Below are positions 17,554 through 24,639 of a stretch of DNA of 52,022 nucleotides, piece by piece. A program made the translations under genes and the position numbers. The DNA is from a virus, in the IMG/VR virus record IMGVR_UViG_3300027608_000044, positions 1-52,022 of that record. One strand, written 5' to 3'. A model generated the notes under the pieces. It was not told the origin of the DNA. It ran no database searches and worked only from the letters and a program-made list of their open reading frames with translations. Numbering within the stretch: the stretch's first letter is position 1; each line of letters opens with the position of its first letter.

Positions 17554-18536
17554 AGCGTGTATCTCGCATTAAGTGGTTCGGCATAGGCCTGTGCCTGATC
17601 AGCAATCTTTTTAAGATCATAAAGATTGCAAAATTTCATCAATCTAATACCAACCTGGCTGACATTTTTATTTGCCTGAGTTGCTGTTGTAATAGTTTCA
17701 GACATGATCTGCCTAATGTCGTCGGGCTGTGCTGTAAGATCGATCAGCTGTCGATTACGTTCATAATCGTCTAAAACACGATGTTCTTCACCGTTATGGT
17801 CGGTCCAACGCTGAAGCATCATGTTGTTCCAATTGTACCCTTTTGAGTCACGGTCACCGTAGGCTTCACGGAGACCAACCTTATTCTTTGTGCCTTTTTC
17901 CCGTACTCCCGGATATGCAGAGAATACATTGTCTGAGGTATCGCCTCGCATACACTTCTCAAAGAGTAACCATTTTGGATCCGGCGCAACTTTTGCTTCG
18001 TTAGTCTTTTTATCAATAATGGATAAACCTTTTTTATCGAAATAGCCTTCGTGTGTGATTGTTGTTTCTGTAACGCCATTATACTGTTTCACATTAGGTG
18101 CGATTAGTTGTACAAAATCTGTATCTGTTGAAATGATCACATGATTGTCGCTAGGATGACTCTGTATCCAACCTGCAATTAAATCATCAGCTTCAAGTCT
18201 AGGATGTTGTAATACTGTGCAGTTAGTCTTTTCTGTGACAAAATCTTTAAATGTATCGAACGCTTCCCAAAACACACGTTCTTCTTCTGCTTCTCGCTCT
18301 GTATGCGCTGCTCGAGCTGCTGTACGTTGTGCCTTGTAGGGCTTGTAAAAATCCTTACGCCACGAGCGACCTTCTAAGAAAAATACCACATGACTACCTT
18401 CAAAGTCTTGCCACGCTTTCTTAATACTGTTGAGTGTAATGTGAAACGCCATGCCCAACTTGATGTCAGCATCACCGTTAATAACGTGACGGGCACGAAA
18501 GAAAGTGTTTGCAGTATCAACTAAAATATATGTCAT
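17550..18536 (-). CDS. rnh: T4 RNase H-like 5'-3' nuclease (FEN family)
   Basis: A 328-residue flap-endonuclease-type enzyme, which in T4 removes RNA primers and short adjoining DNA behind the fork. Acidic metal-binding motifs are visible in order: ILVDTAN (residue ~7), LEADDLIAGW, STDTDFVQL and GDTSDNVFSAYPGV. The length is close to T4 RNase H (305 residues). The start overlaps the upstream stop as ATGA. It sits among unknown genes rather than next to the polymerase, which is about 12 kb away. Gene symbol is by analogy with T4. Confidence 0.85.
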   Translation of the reverse strand: MTYILVDTANTFFRARHVINGDADIKLGMAFHITLNSIKKAWQDFEGSHVVFFLEGRSWRKDFYKPYKAQRTAARAAHTEREAEEERVFWEAFDTFKDFVTEKTNCTVLQHPRLEADDLIAGWIQSHPSDNHVIISTDTDFVQLIAPNVKQYNGVTETTITHEGYFDKKGLSIIDKKTNEAKVAPDPKWLLFEKCMRGDTSDNVFSAYPGVREKGTKNKVGLREAYGDRDSKGYNWNNMMLQRWTDHNGEEHRVLDDYERNRQLIDLTAQPDDIRQIMSETITTATQANKNVSQVGIRLMKFCNLYDLKKIADQAQAYAEPLNARYTL

Positions 18537-18973
18537 AGGTTATTTTTTCTAACAGAATTAATATCAATAACGCCAGTGTTAACAGCGCCGCCAAAGTCGC
18601 CATCGACTACTACATTAGCACAAAGTTCACGGAACCAGCGATCGACAATTTCTTCATCTTTGTCGCCATCAAATCCGTATCCTTCTTGTTTTAATTTTAA
18701 CACAAACTGCTCGTTCCAGTCAAGCTCAAAAAAGCCGTTGCGAATATTATCTTTATTGACATGAGTGTTAAGTACACCTACCCAAGGTTCCTTTAGTTTA
18801 GTTGCACGATCTTTTGGTGATAGTTTAGCAGTTTCTTCTGCTTCTATAGCACGTTCTGCAGACGCAACGGCGTCTTTGGCAATTTTTGTGGATTCTTCAG
18901 CTAATTTTACTGCGGCCTCAGTTTCTGCTTTGAGCTTATCAATACCAAATAATTTTTCTATAAAACGCTTCAT
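18533..18973 (-). CDS. Coiled-coil protein of unknown function
   Basis: A 146-residue protein starting at ATG 18973, which overlaps the queE stop as TAATG; an upstream ATG at 18985 would extend into queE. Residues 1-60 are Ala/Glu/Lys-rich coiled coil (FGIDKLKAETEAAVKLAEES), then PWVGVLNTHVNKDNIRNGFFELDWNEQFV and a C-terminal domain ending NTGVIDINSVRKNNL. Small T4-like phage proteins of this shape are common; no role is known to me. Confidence 0.6.
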   Translation of the reverse strand: MKRFIEKLFGIDKLKAETEAAVKLAEESTKIAKDAVASAERAIEAEETAKLSPKDRATKLKEPWVGVLNTHVNKDNIRNGFFELDWNEQFVLKLKQEGYGFDGDKDEEIVDRWFRELCANVVVDGDFGGAVNTGVIDINSVRKNNL

Positions 18974-19827
18974 TAGGTCCCCCATTCATTCTTAAACAAC
19001 GGCACCTGCAATCGATCACTATATCGTAGACCTGCGTTCATTGCCATAATAGCTACTGCTCTGTTATTTAGAGCGTAGACACTTTCAACGCCGCCTACTG
19101 GCATTAGATAAACGTGTCCTTTAAATCCTGCCTTACGATATGCAGCAATAGCACACTCGGCATCAGCAAAGTCTTGTTCAGTAGCAATAACAAATTTTAA
19201 ATAGGCTGTGCCAACTTCTTCATACTCACAAACTACCTCTGGAAGAATAGCTTCTTCCCACTTCTCACCACTGCATGGCAGTTTAGCACTTACTGAAAAT
19301 GTAAGTTCTTTGCCTACTTCGCTATTCCACTTTCTCAAATATTCTTTAAATTCAGGTGTTAACTTTTGAGTACCATTGGTCTCGAATGTGATTTCCTTCA
19401 ACGCTTTCATTTTAGAATTATTCAGTAAGTCTGGATAAGCACGTTGCCACCCTAACAACGGTTCACCGCCTGTAATTACTAGATGCTCATCCTGCCATTC
19501 ATTGTGCGGAATAATTTCCATAATACGATCTGTAATTGCTTCACTTGTAAGCATAGGCGACAAATCTTTAAAGTCTGGATGCCAACTTGCATAGCTATCA
19601 CAACCTGTGCTAACTAACGGCAAGTCTTCATACTTTGTAAAAGGCGTAATCATTTTATGTGTAGCCGCAATGTCAGTTGCTTCGTGACTCATTTCGCCAC
19701 GAGGCATGCCAAAGCCTGCACACTTAAAGTTACAACCAAATGTACGTAAGAACACAGAAGGCACACCCATATAGCGTCCTTCACCTTGTATGCTGTAAAA
19801 CAGCTCTGCGATTTTAATTTTACTCAT
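18973..19827 (-). CDS. queE: QueE-like 7-carboxy-7-deazaguanine synthase
   Basis: A 284-residue radical SAM enzyme that converts 6-carboxy-tetrahydropterin to 7-carboxy-7-deazaguanine on the way to preQ0. FYSIQGEGRYMGVPSVFLRTFGCNFKC is the QueE opening; VITGGEPLLGW is the GGEP motif. The cluster cysteines are spread unusually: Cys32 and Cys36 in GCNFKCAGFG, and a third candidate Cys76 in STGCDSYASW, about 40 residues on. That spread differs from the classical compact motif. The start has no Shine-Dalgarno but a strong promoter five bases upstream. It works with FolE, the QueD-like protein and the DpdA-like enzyme in this window. Confidence 0.88.
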   Translation of the reverse strand: MSKIKIAELFYSIQGEGRYMGVPSVFLRTFGCNFKCAGFGMPRGEMSHEATDIAATHKMITPFTKYEDLPLVSTGCDSYASWHPDFKDLSPMLTSEAITDRIMEIIPHNEWQDEHLVITGGEPLLGWQRAYPDLLNNSKMKALKEITFETNGTQKLTPEFKEYLRKWNSEVGKELTFSVSAKLPCSGEKWEEAILPEVVCEYEEVGTAYLKFVIATEQDFADAECAIAAYRKAGFKGHVYLMPVGGVESVYALNNRAVAIMAMNAGLRYSDRLQVPLFKNEWGT

Positions 19828-19832
19828 AGTAT

Positions 19833-19862
19833 ATTATACACTCTTTTCACTAGTTGTGTCAA
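19833..19862 (-). promoter_or_regulatory. Sigma70-type promoter abutting queE
   Basis: Minus-strand TTGACA at 19862-19857 and TATAAT at 19838-19833, separated by 18 bases: both hexamers are perfect, with spacing one base over the optimum. The -10 box lies five bases before the ATG, so the predicted start of transcription falls at or next to the start codon. It overlaps the end of the AbrB-like gene upstream. Confidence 0.7.
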
Positions 19863-20025
19863 CTTTTTTGAGTAGCCAACTACCATCTTTTTGATCTATC
19901 CATTTTAATGTATCGCCTTCTTTCCAGCCTGCTTGTTCCAATAGGTCTGGTGGAAAAGTCAATATGGCATCGCCACTATCATCGTTGGCTTCTTCTACAC
20001 TAAGTATCCAGCTTTTCAATTTCAA
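19834..20025 (-). CDS. AbrB/MazE-like swapped-hairpin DNA-binding protein
   Basis: A 63-residue protein. LTFPPDLLEQAGWKEGDTLKW and SWLLKK form the beta-hairpin core of the SpoVT/AbrB/MazE fold (usual pattern: L-P-x-x-L-hydrophobic, then G-L-x-x-G-D). A dimeric regulator or antitoxin-like protein is likely. No toxin gene is adjacent, so a transcription regulator or an orphan antitoxin against host toxins are the alternatives. The queE promoter overlaps its 3' end, so it might regulate it; speculative. Confidence 0.65.
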   Translation of the reverse strand: MKLKSWILSVEEANDDSGDAILTFPPDLLEQAGWKEGDTLKWIDQKDGSWLLKKVDTTSEKSV

Positions 20026-20032
20026 CTCCTAA

Positions 20033-20224
20033 TTAAATCGTATTCTCATGTTTCCGATCCAAATATCTACGCTTGCGACATTCTTCTCTTACATCAGTGG
20101 GAATATCAGGATGCCATTCGGACATGCTACAATTGTAGACTCGATACTCTGGCATGTCTACTTGAGAAAGTACAACTACCCAAAGGATACAGGCAACAAC
20201 AAATCCAACAATGTATTTGATCAT
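20033..20224 (-). CDS. Small membrane-anchored protein
   Basis: A 63-residue protein with one N-terminal membrane segment (YIVGFVVACILWVVVLSQ) and a charged C-terminus (SEWHPDIPTDVREECRKRRYLDRK) containing two Cys. It resembles small membrane proteins of other T4-like phages but has no known role. Coupled by ATGA to the next upstream gene. Confidence 0.6.
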   Translation of the reverse strand: MIKYIVGFVVACILWVVVLSQVDMPEYRVYNCSMSEWHPDIPTDVREECRKRRYLDRKHENTI

Positions 20225-20418
20225 ATTCTGTCACTCAACAATATTTTACACATCATGGCATCGTGTTCATTATGAAATTTAAATGTCATCTGATTTGTTT
20301 CTGGATGACTGGTGTATCGATTGCCCGGCAGGCCAAAGTGTTCTAATACCATAGCACAGGTTTCATTCCACCAAAAACCAGTTTGTTCTTTTTTCCAAGG
20401 AACTAACACTTCATTCAC
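20221..20418 (-). CDS. Unknown small protein
   Basis: A 65-residue protein with tryptophan-rich N-terminus (VPWKKEQTGFWWNETCAMVLEHFGLPGNR) and an alpha/beta end (MTFKFHNEHDAMMCKILL). It overlaps the SGNH gene by eight bases and the next gene by ATGA. No family recognised. Confidence 0.55.
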   Translation of the reverse strand: MNEVLVPWKKEQTGFWWNETCAMVLEHFGLPGNRYTSHPETNQMTFKFHNEHDAMMCKILLSDRI

Positions 20419-20986
20419 TGATGATGTCCTTTAATGTTTCAAATATTTTAGAATTGCCTTCAATGGTATAATGATTTATACTTCCTCTTTCTTTAGACCA
20501 AAGTCCACTAAAATCGATATGATTGTTTTCTACTGCAAGTTGATTAACAATATCAATATGACTCATGCTGATATATGGCACAGTGATCAATAGTTTGATC
20601 TGTTTTCTAATTAAATTGTAAATGTCTATTTGATATTGATCATCATAATGATATTTGAAATATTCTTGTGCAGCCTTGAGACTGGGATTTCTAAATGAAG
20701 ACTTATCAAGTAGATCATTTAAAATCAAATCACAGTCTTTGTGCAACCCGTGTTTATGTATGGGATGTTGTGGAGTATGCAGTCGACTGGGACTGGTATG
20801 ACTCACAATTACCATGTCAAAACTTGCAACATGCTGAGATTCAATTTGTTTTAGAATCTTGTATTCTCCTATGCCCGCCTGTGCTAGATTAACCACATTG
20901 TATTTTGCAGAGAGCAGTGTAGGCCAACCTAACTCGGCATTTGGCCATACAGTAGCGAAACTGTCTCCTGCAATCAATATTTTCAT
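20411..20986 (-). CDS. SGNH-like hydrolase or related fold, copy 1
   Basis: A 191-residue protein resembling SGNH/GDSL esterases. KILIAGDSFATVW supplies the block I serine (GDS), NLAQAGIGEYK the Gly of block II, and FDMVIVSHTSPSR the next strand; HYTIEGNSK near the end could hold the catalytic His. The block III Asn is not clearly preserved. It is coupled to the next gene (20983-21801) by ATGA. Deacetylase or deacylase activity on a surface glycan is possible, but the enzyme could also be inactive. Confidence 0.55.
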   Translation of the reverse strand: MKILIAGDSFATVWPNAELGWPTLLSAKYNVVNLAQAGIGEYKILKQIESQHVASFDMVIVSHTSPSRLHTPQHPIHKHGLHKDCDLILNDLLDKSSFRNPSLKAAQEYFKYHYDDQYQIDIYNLIRKQIKLLITVPYISMSHIDIVNQLAVENNHIDFSGLWSKERGSINHYTIEGNSKIFETLKDIISE

Positions 20987-21801
20987 TGTGTCTTTAACCA
21001 GGGCAAATATTTATCTGAGATGTATTTGTGATATTCACGATTATAATGTTCGTTGTCTTCTAGATAGAATTTTGTATGATCTATCAGTTTGTCAGCAAAA
21101 TAGGCCTCAACGGTTTTAGAAGCAATCACAGTATTGTTTAATTTTCCATAATATTCAAAATTACTAGGAAATTTTAATCGTTCTGTAAAATTAAAAAGAT
21201 AAAGTTTAGCACCATGTTCTGCACACATACGATCCCATACATAGACATCTAGTAAAAAATCACGTTTTTCTAAAAATGTGTTAAGTTCAAAAAATAACTT
21301 AACTTCCATATAGGTGTTTTTACGAAGATTTGGCGAGGCCAGTCCTTTGCCCATGTCAATATCTAGTCCGGGAAAATTGCTATAGTCTTTATCCCGTGAT
21401 TTCTGAAATAATTGTATTTTTTCATTTTGTATAGTTTGATCACAATACCTATCAACAACACTGTCAGACGCACTCATCTTTTCAGTAAAATAGTCAATGG
21501 GTATAACTTCGTCAGACAGCTCGCCGTCAAACGCCAGTCTAAATCTATTGAATGGTGCTAGACATATAAACACTTCGTCTATGTCATTATATTTTTCAAA
21601 CATACTAGCTAGCCAATCTGTGTAGACTCGATTGCAAACACCTGCCATTGCATATATAGCTACAGGTTTGTTGTTATCTTCCCCGTAAATTTCTGCATAG
21701 TTGTTGTCGTTCCAATAGGTGTAACTACCTGGACCTACTTTAGTAGGATGGCTCCAATAGCCGCAAGTTTGACTATCTCCTATAAACAATGCTCTACTCA
21801 T
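20983..21801 (-). CDS. SGNH-like hydrolase, copy 2
   Basis: A 272-residue protein beginning RALFIGDSQTCGYW, with the GDS serine of SGNH hydrolases, AIYAMAGVCNRVY as Gly block, EVFICLAPFNRFR as the third strand and a C-terminal DNEHYNREYHKYI that may hold the Asp/His pair. It probably arose together with the shorter neighbour. Phage members of this family are often linked to polysaccharide or fibre modification. Substrate unknown. Confidence 0.6.
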   Translation of the reverse strand: MSRALFIGDSQTCGYWSHPTKVGPGSYTYWNDNNYAEIYGEDNNKPVAIYAMAGVCNRVYTDWLASMFEKYNDIDEVFICLAPFNRFRLAFDGELSDEVIPIDYFTEKMSASDSVVDRYCDQTIQNEKIQLFQKSRDKDYSNFPGLDIDMGKGLASPNLRKNTYMEVKLFFELNTFLEKRDFLLDVYVWDRMCAEHGAKLYLFNFTERLKFPSNFEYYGKLNNTVIASKTVEAYFADKLIDHTKFYLEDNEHYNREYHKYISDKYLPWLKTQ

Positions 21802-22178
21802 TTTTTGTAATTGCCTTTTTCTGGGATAACATGTCTCACTCCACCACGTGGATCTTCCATGTCTCCTTTGCGTCTTGGAATTAAATGTATGTGCGGATAC
21901 ATGACAGTTTGCCCTGCAGCCTCACCCCAATTAATTCCAATATTAAATCCGTCCCACTCGCCTTTTTCTACCATCTCTTTGCCATGTGTTAATGCATCAC
22001 TGAAACAATCAACAATCACTCCGTCAGCCGCATATTGCGGCACAAATAACAAATGACCTTCTGATACAGGGTACTTATCTTTAAACACCTTGACATGGAA
22101 GTCTTCCCGGACCAAGTCCTTCCACGGAGCAATACCTTCCTTCTCCGCATCTTCTAGTATGTAATCTTCTTTTCTCAT
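21798..22178 (-). CDS. HIT-family nucleotide-binding protein
   Basis: A 126-residue HIT-type protein. DFHVKVFKDKYPVSEGHLLFVP matches the first half, FNIGINWGEAAGQTVMYPHIHLIPRRKGD the active-site half. The usual HxHxH triad retains the last two His (PHIHLIPR), but a Tyr replaces the first. The nucleophile position is therefore kept. Hydrolysis of nucleoside phosphoramidates or dinucleoside polyphosphates is typical. The start is ATG 22178 with AAGGTG upstream; a GTG at 22187 is less likely. Confidence 0.75.
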   Translation of the reverse strand: MRKEDYILEDAEKEGIAPWKDLVREDFHVKVFKDKYPVSEGHLLFVPQYAADGVIVDCFSDALTHGKEMVEKGEWDGFNIGINWGEAAGQTVMYPHIHLIPRRKGDMEDPRGGVRHVIPEKGNYKK

Positions 22179-22193
22179 TTTGTTCACCTTACT

Positions 22194-22652
22194 TTACGCT
22201 TTTTCATGACGTTCCTTGAGATACTGTTCGTGTTGAATCCATTTGTTGTTGACTAGGAATCCCCAATCACGTTTGTGTGGACCAGGCATGAACAGAGTCC
22301 AAGCAGTGACTCCGTGTTTTAATTCGATACGATGATAACTGTTTGAACCACATATTCGAAAGTGTCCAGGACCTCGCCAATGTTTAGTTTCTCCGACCAG
22401 TTTACCGTATTCAAAATTAGGAGTGTACTCGTAGTAACCACCTTTTAAAATCAATGTTGCATAGGGCCACGGATGATCATGTACATCATCTGGATCGCCT
22501 TTTAGAAACTTGTGTAAGAATACGTTAAACGGAAAGTGTGTTCTATCTTTTAAAAACACATAGTAGCGTTCTAGGTAAGGTTCGTTGCAAACACGATCCA
22601 TGATAATACGCTTACGTCCAATGCGTTCTAAAAAATTAAGTAATGCCTTCAT
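22194..22652 (-). CDS. Cupin-like protein
   Basis: A 152-residue protein with a beta-barrel pattern: DPDDVHDHPWPYATLILKGGYYEY near residue 55 offers the HxH metal pair (HDHPW) and a Gly-rich turn; SNSYHRIEL adds a third His about 45 residues later; TLFMPGPHKRDWGF closes. This is the cupin metal-site layout. No substrate can be inferred; similar small cupins occur in many T4-like phages. It is preceded by an independent promoter at 22698-22725. Confidence 0.55.
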   Translation of the reverse strand: MKALLNFLERIGRKRIIMDRVCNEPYLERYYVFLKDRTHFPFNVFLHKFLKGDPDDVHDHPWPYATLILKGGYYEYTPNFEYGKLVGETKHWRGPGHFRICGSNSYHRIELKHGVTAWTLFMPGPHKRDWGFLVNNKWIQHEQYLKERHEKA

Positions 22653-22654
22653 TC

Positions 22655-22954
22655 TTAATACTCTTTCAAAAGTTGTTTAATGTCTGTATGTTTGACTATT
22701 ATAGTTGATTTAAACTCTTTGTCAATCTTCATTGGCAGATCTAAATGTATAGTGATTTCCGAATCATCGGTGTAATCAATTGAGCTATCATTACCTATAG
22801 TTCCAACAAACGGAATCTCGTTCCATCTACCAAATACACGACTACCTATGACATAGGTTTGATTTCTTATTTTTTCATCCTGATACATGTCCCATAACAC
22901 TATTCCTATTACGGTTAACATAAGTGCTATAAAAAGAATTGTATTACCTGTCAT
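22655..22954 (-). CDS. Membrane-anchored protein of unknown function
   Basis: A 99-residue protein with one N-terminal membrane helix (TILFIALMLTVIGIVLWDMY) and a soluble beta-rich domain (VGTIGNDSSIDYTDDSEITIHLDLPM). No motif recognised. It overlaps the upstream gene by 11 bases. Confidence 0.55.
   Translation of the reverse strand: MTGNTILFIALMLTVIGIVLWDMYQDEKIRNQTYVIGSRVFGRWNEIPFVGTIGNDSSIDYTDDSEITIHLDLPMKIDKEFKSTIIVKHTDIKQLLKEY
22698..22725 (-). promoter_or_regulatory. Sigma70-type promoter inside the 3' end of the upstream gene
   Basis: Minus-strand TTGACA at 22725-22720 and TATAAT at 22703-22698 with a 16-base spacer. It lies in the last 40 codons of 22655-22954 and about 45 bases before the cupin ATG at 22652. 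Both hexamers are perfect; spacing is one base short. Confidence 0.55.
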
Positions 22955-23438
22955 TTTGTGTAAACGGCCAAGAGTTGCTTGGCTTTGGTCGAGTTTTTAA
23001 TTTCACATTCTCTTCAATAACGTCGCCTGTTATTTCATCACATAGATCAACCTGATACGGTGCAATAATATGTACTGCGGCATCTTCTTCTAACCAATCG
23101 TGTTCACCGTCATAGAGCCATCCAGCTCCACCTTCGTAGTATAATTCTTTTAATTCTTGTTGTTCCAGTTCAGAGATGTCATCACTGAATTCCCATTCAA
23201 CGCTACAGCTATCATCAAACTCACAGCCCCAGCCACAATCAGTTCGAGCATAGGCAACTGTATCACCTTCCCATGGGAGATTGCAATCTAGATCACCTTC
23301 TACAAATCCCTGCCCCCATCGATAGGTTTCATCTATGTTAAACCAACTAATACTGCCATCAGGATTCTCACGAAACATTTCTACATGGTAGACAATGCTT
23401 TTCTTTTCCAAGGGTTTGATTACGTATATTTGACTCAT
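22944..23438 (-). CDS. Acidic protein of unknown function
   Basis: A 164-residue acidic protein with many Trp, Asp and Glu (DGSISWFNIDETYRWGQGF, TDCGWGCEFDDSCSVEWEF). Three Cys cluster in a Gly-rich stretch and could bind metal. The Asp/Glu/Trp character recalls DNA-mimic or charged regulatory proteins, but this is not supported further. No family recognised. Confidence 0.5.
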   Translation of the reverse strand: MSQIYVIKPLEKKSIVYHVEMFRENPDGSISWFNIDETYRWGQGFVEGDLDCNLPWEGDTVAYARTDCGWGCEFDDSCSVEWEFSDDISELEQQELKELYYEGGAGWLYDGEHDWLEEDAAVHIIAPYQVDLCDEITGDVIEENVKLKTRPKPSNSWPFTQNDR

Positions 23439-23615
23439 TTAAATCCCCTTGTAAGCATCAAGAATAAGAACCCCACCAATTGTAAATCCTACGATAGCAA
23501 GTCCGTAGTTACCGTTGACTAAAGCACTTAATCCAGATAGTAAGTTTAGCCCGCCAATAGTAAGGCTGATTTCTTTTCTATTGCGACCAACCCATATGAA
23601 AAATTTATCTAACAT
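23439..23615 (-). CDS. Small hydrophobic membrane protein
   Basis: A 58-residue ORF with ATG at 23615, overlapping the upstream stop as TAATG, and TAA at 23441-23439, adjacent to the next gene. The product is a charged head (MLDKFFIWVGRNRKE) then two hydrophobic stretches (ISLTIGGLNLLSGLSALV and GLAIVGFTIGGVLILD), so probably a two-helix membrane hairpin. It was too short for automatic calling. Possible role: membrane-acting early protein; unproven. Confidence 0.6.
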   Translation of the reverse strand: MLDKFFIWVGRNRKEISLTIGGLNLLSGLSALVNGNYGLAIVGFTIGGVLILDAYKGI

Positions 23616-23845
23616 TATTCTTCCTTTACAAAATTGTAAGTGCGTTCAAAGATCGGACCATCACAGATATACAACTCACCGTCGATACCTTTCATTAGAT
23701 AGTCGCCTGGCTTACCTTGTTTGTAATTTCCTTCTAGTGTATTGACTCTAAATTCTTCATCAATCTTTTTGGCATGTACTACAATAGGTCGCTTCATGCA
23801 AGCGTCCATGTCTTCTACTTGTTCAAATGTATCAAATGTTTTCAT
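23615..23845 (-). CDS. Small protein with PGDYL motif
   Basis: A 76-residue protein (PIVVHAKKIDEEFRVNTLEG, KPGDYLMKGIDGELYICDGPIFERTY). The PGDY-x-x-x-G-x-x-G-E motif followed by a phenylalanine recurs in small conserved phage proteins of unknown role. It has AAGGA upstream of ATG and is coupled to the small membrane gene after it. Confidence 0.55.
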   Translation of the reverse strand: MKTFDTFEQVEDMDACMKRPIVVHAKKIDEEFRVNTLEGNYKQGKPGDYLMKGIDGELYICDGPIFERTYNFVKEE

Positions 23846-23853
23846 ATTATTCC

Positions 23854-24597
23854 TTATCGTGGTGCAAACTCTTGTTGTAGTTTGATGTTATCAAAAAACT
23901 CTTTCTTTGTGTGAGGATCATCTTTAAACGAACCTTTAAGTACTGTAGTCTGTGTTAGACTAGAATGTGCCATGATGCCACGATTCTCACAGCAACCATG
24001 TGTGGCCTGTATATAGACTGCTACATTGTTGCTATCAGTTGCCTTGCTAATTTCTCTAGCTATGTCATTACACAACTCTTCCTGCAATGTACCACGACGA
24101 GCACACCATTGTGCTATTCTTGTGTACTTTGACAGGCCGATGAGTTTTTGTGCGGCAATGATACCGATATACGCGACGCCAGCCACAGGCTGGTGATGGT
24201 GACTGCACATGCTACGAAGCTCACTACGCACAACCAACATACCCTCATATCTATCCTCGCTATCATTAGGGAAAGCAGTACAATCTGGAGCAGCTTGATA
24301 TCTACCTTCCATGATTTCGTTAAAGTACATTTTAGCCAGTCGTCTTGCAGTGCCTTTACTATTAGGATCGGTTTCACGATCAATAAGCAAACTGTCTAAC
24401 ACAAGTTCAAATGCTTCTGTTGCTTCGTTGATAAGATGTTCTTTATCACTGTCGTGTAAGTAATCACTGATATTATCTCCGGCCCAAAAACGTTTTCCTT
24501 CACGTCTCATCCTCATGCGGATTGCACCTGCCAAGGTTCCTTCTTGGTATCCGCCATCGCCTGCCATTGCGTCCAAGCCTGTTTCTTTACTTGTCAA
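23854..24597 (-). CDS. folE: GTP cyclohydrolase I (FolE type)
   Basis: A 247-residue GTP cyclohydrolase I making 7,8-dihydroneopterin triphosphate, the first step toward 7-deazaguanines (and folate). The catalytic zinc site is visible: Cys131 with His133/His134 in SMCSHHHQPVAGVAYIG, and His200-Gly-Cys202 in QATHGCCENRG. GLSKYTRIAQWCARRG with the following QEEL matches the substrate-binding helix. The start codon is TTG at 24597 with CGGAG eight bases upstream; an internal ATG at 24567 is possible. The QueD-like, QueE and DpdA-like genes in this window indicate preQ0 rather than folate synthesis as the likely purpose. Confidence 0.85.
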   Translation of the reverse strand: MTSKETGLDAMAGDGGYQEGTLAGAIRMRMRREGKRFWAGDNISDYLHDSDKEHLINEATEAFELVLDSLLIDRETDPNSKGTARRLAKMYFNEIMEGRYQAAPDCTAFPNDSEDRYEGMLVVRSELRSMCSHHHQPVAGVAYIGIIAAQKLIGLSKYTRIAQWCARRGTLQEELCNDIAREISKATDSNNVAVYIQATHGCCENRGIMAHSSLTQTTVLKGSFKDDPHTKKEFFDNIKLQQEFAPR

Positions 24598-24639
24598 TTT
24601 TATTTCTCCGAGTTAATGTCGTGGATGACATTTATTATA

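Noticed and set aside
19834-20025. Complete toxin-antitoxin pair
   Set aside because: The AbrB/MazE-like protein has no adjacent MazF- or VapC-like gene; only the DNA-binding half is present.
24612-24639. TATAAT-like sequence and AATGTC/GACATT inverted repeat before folE
   Set aside because: No -35 hexamer at 16-18 bases and no T run after the hairpin; left out as a promoter or terminator.
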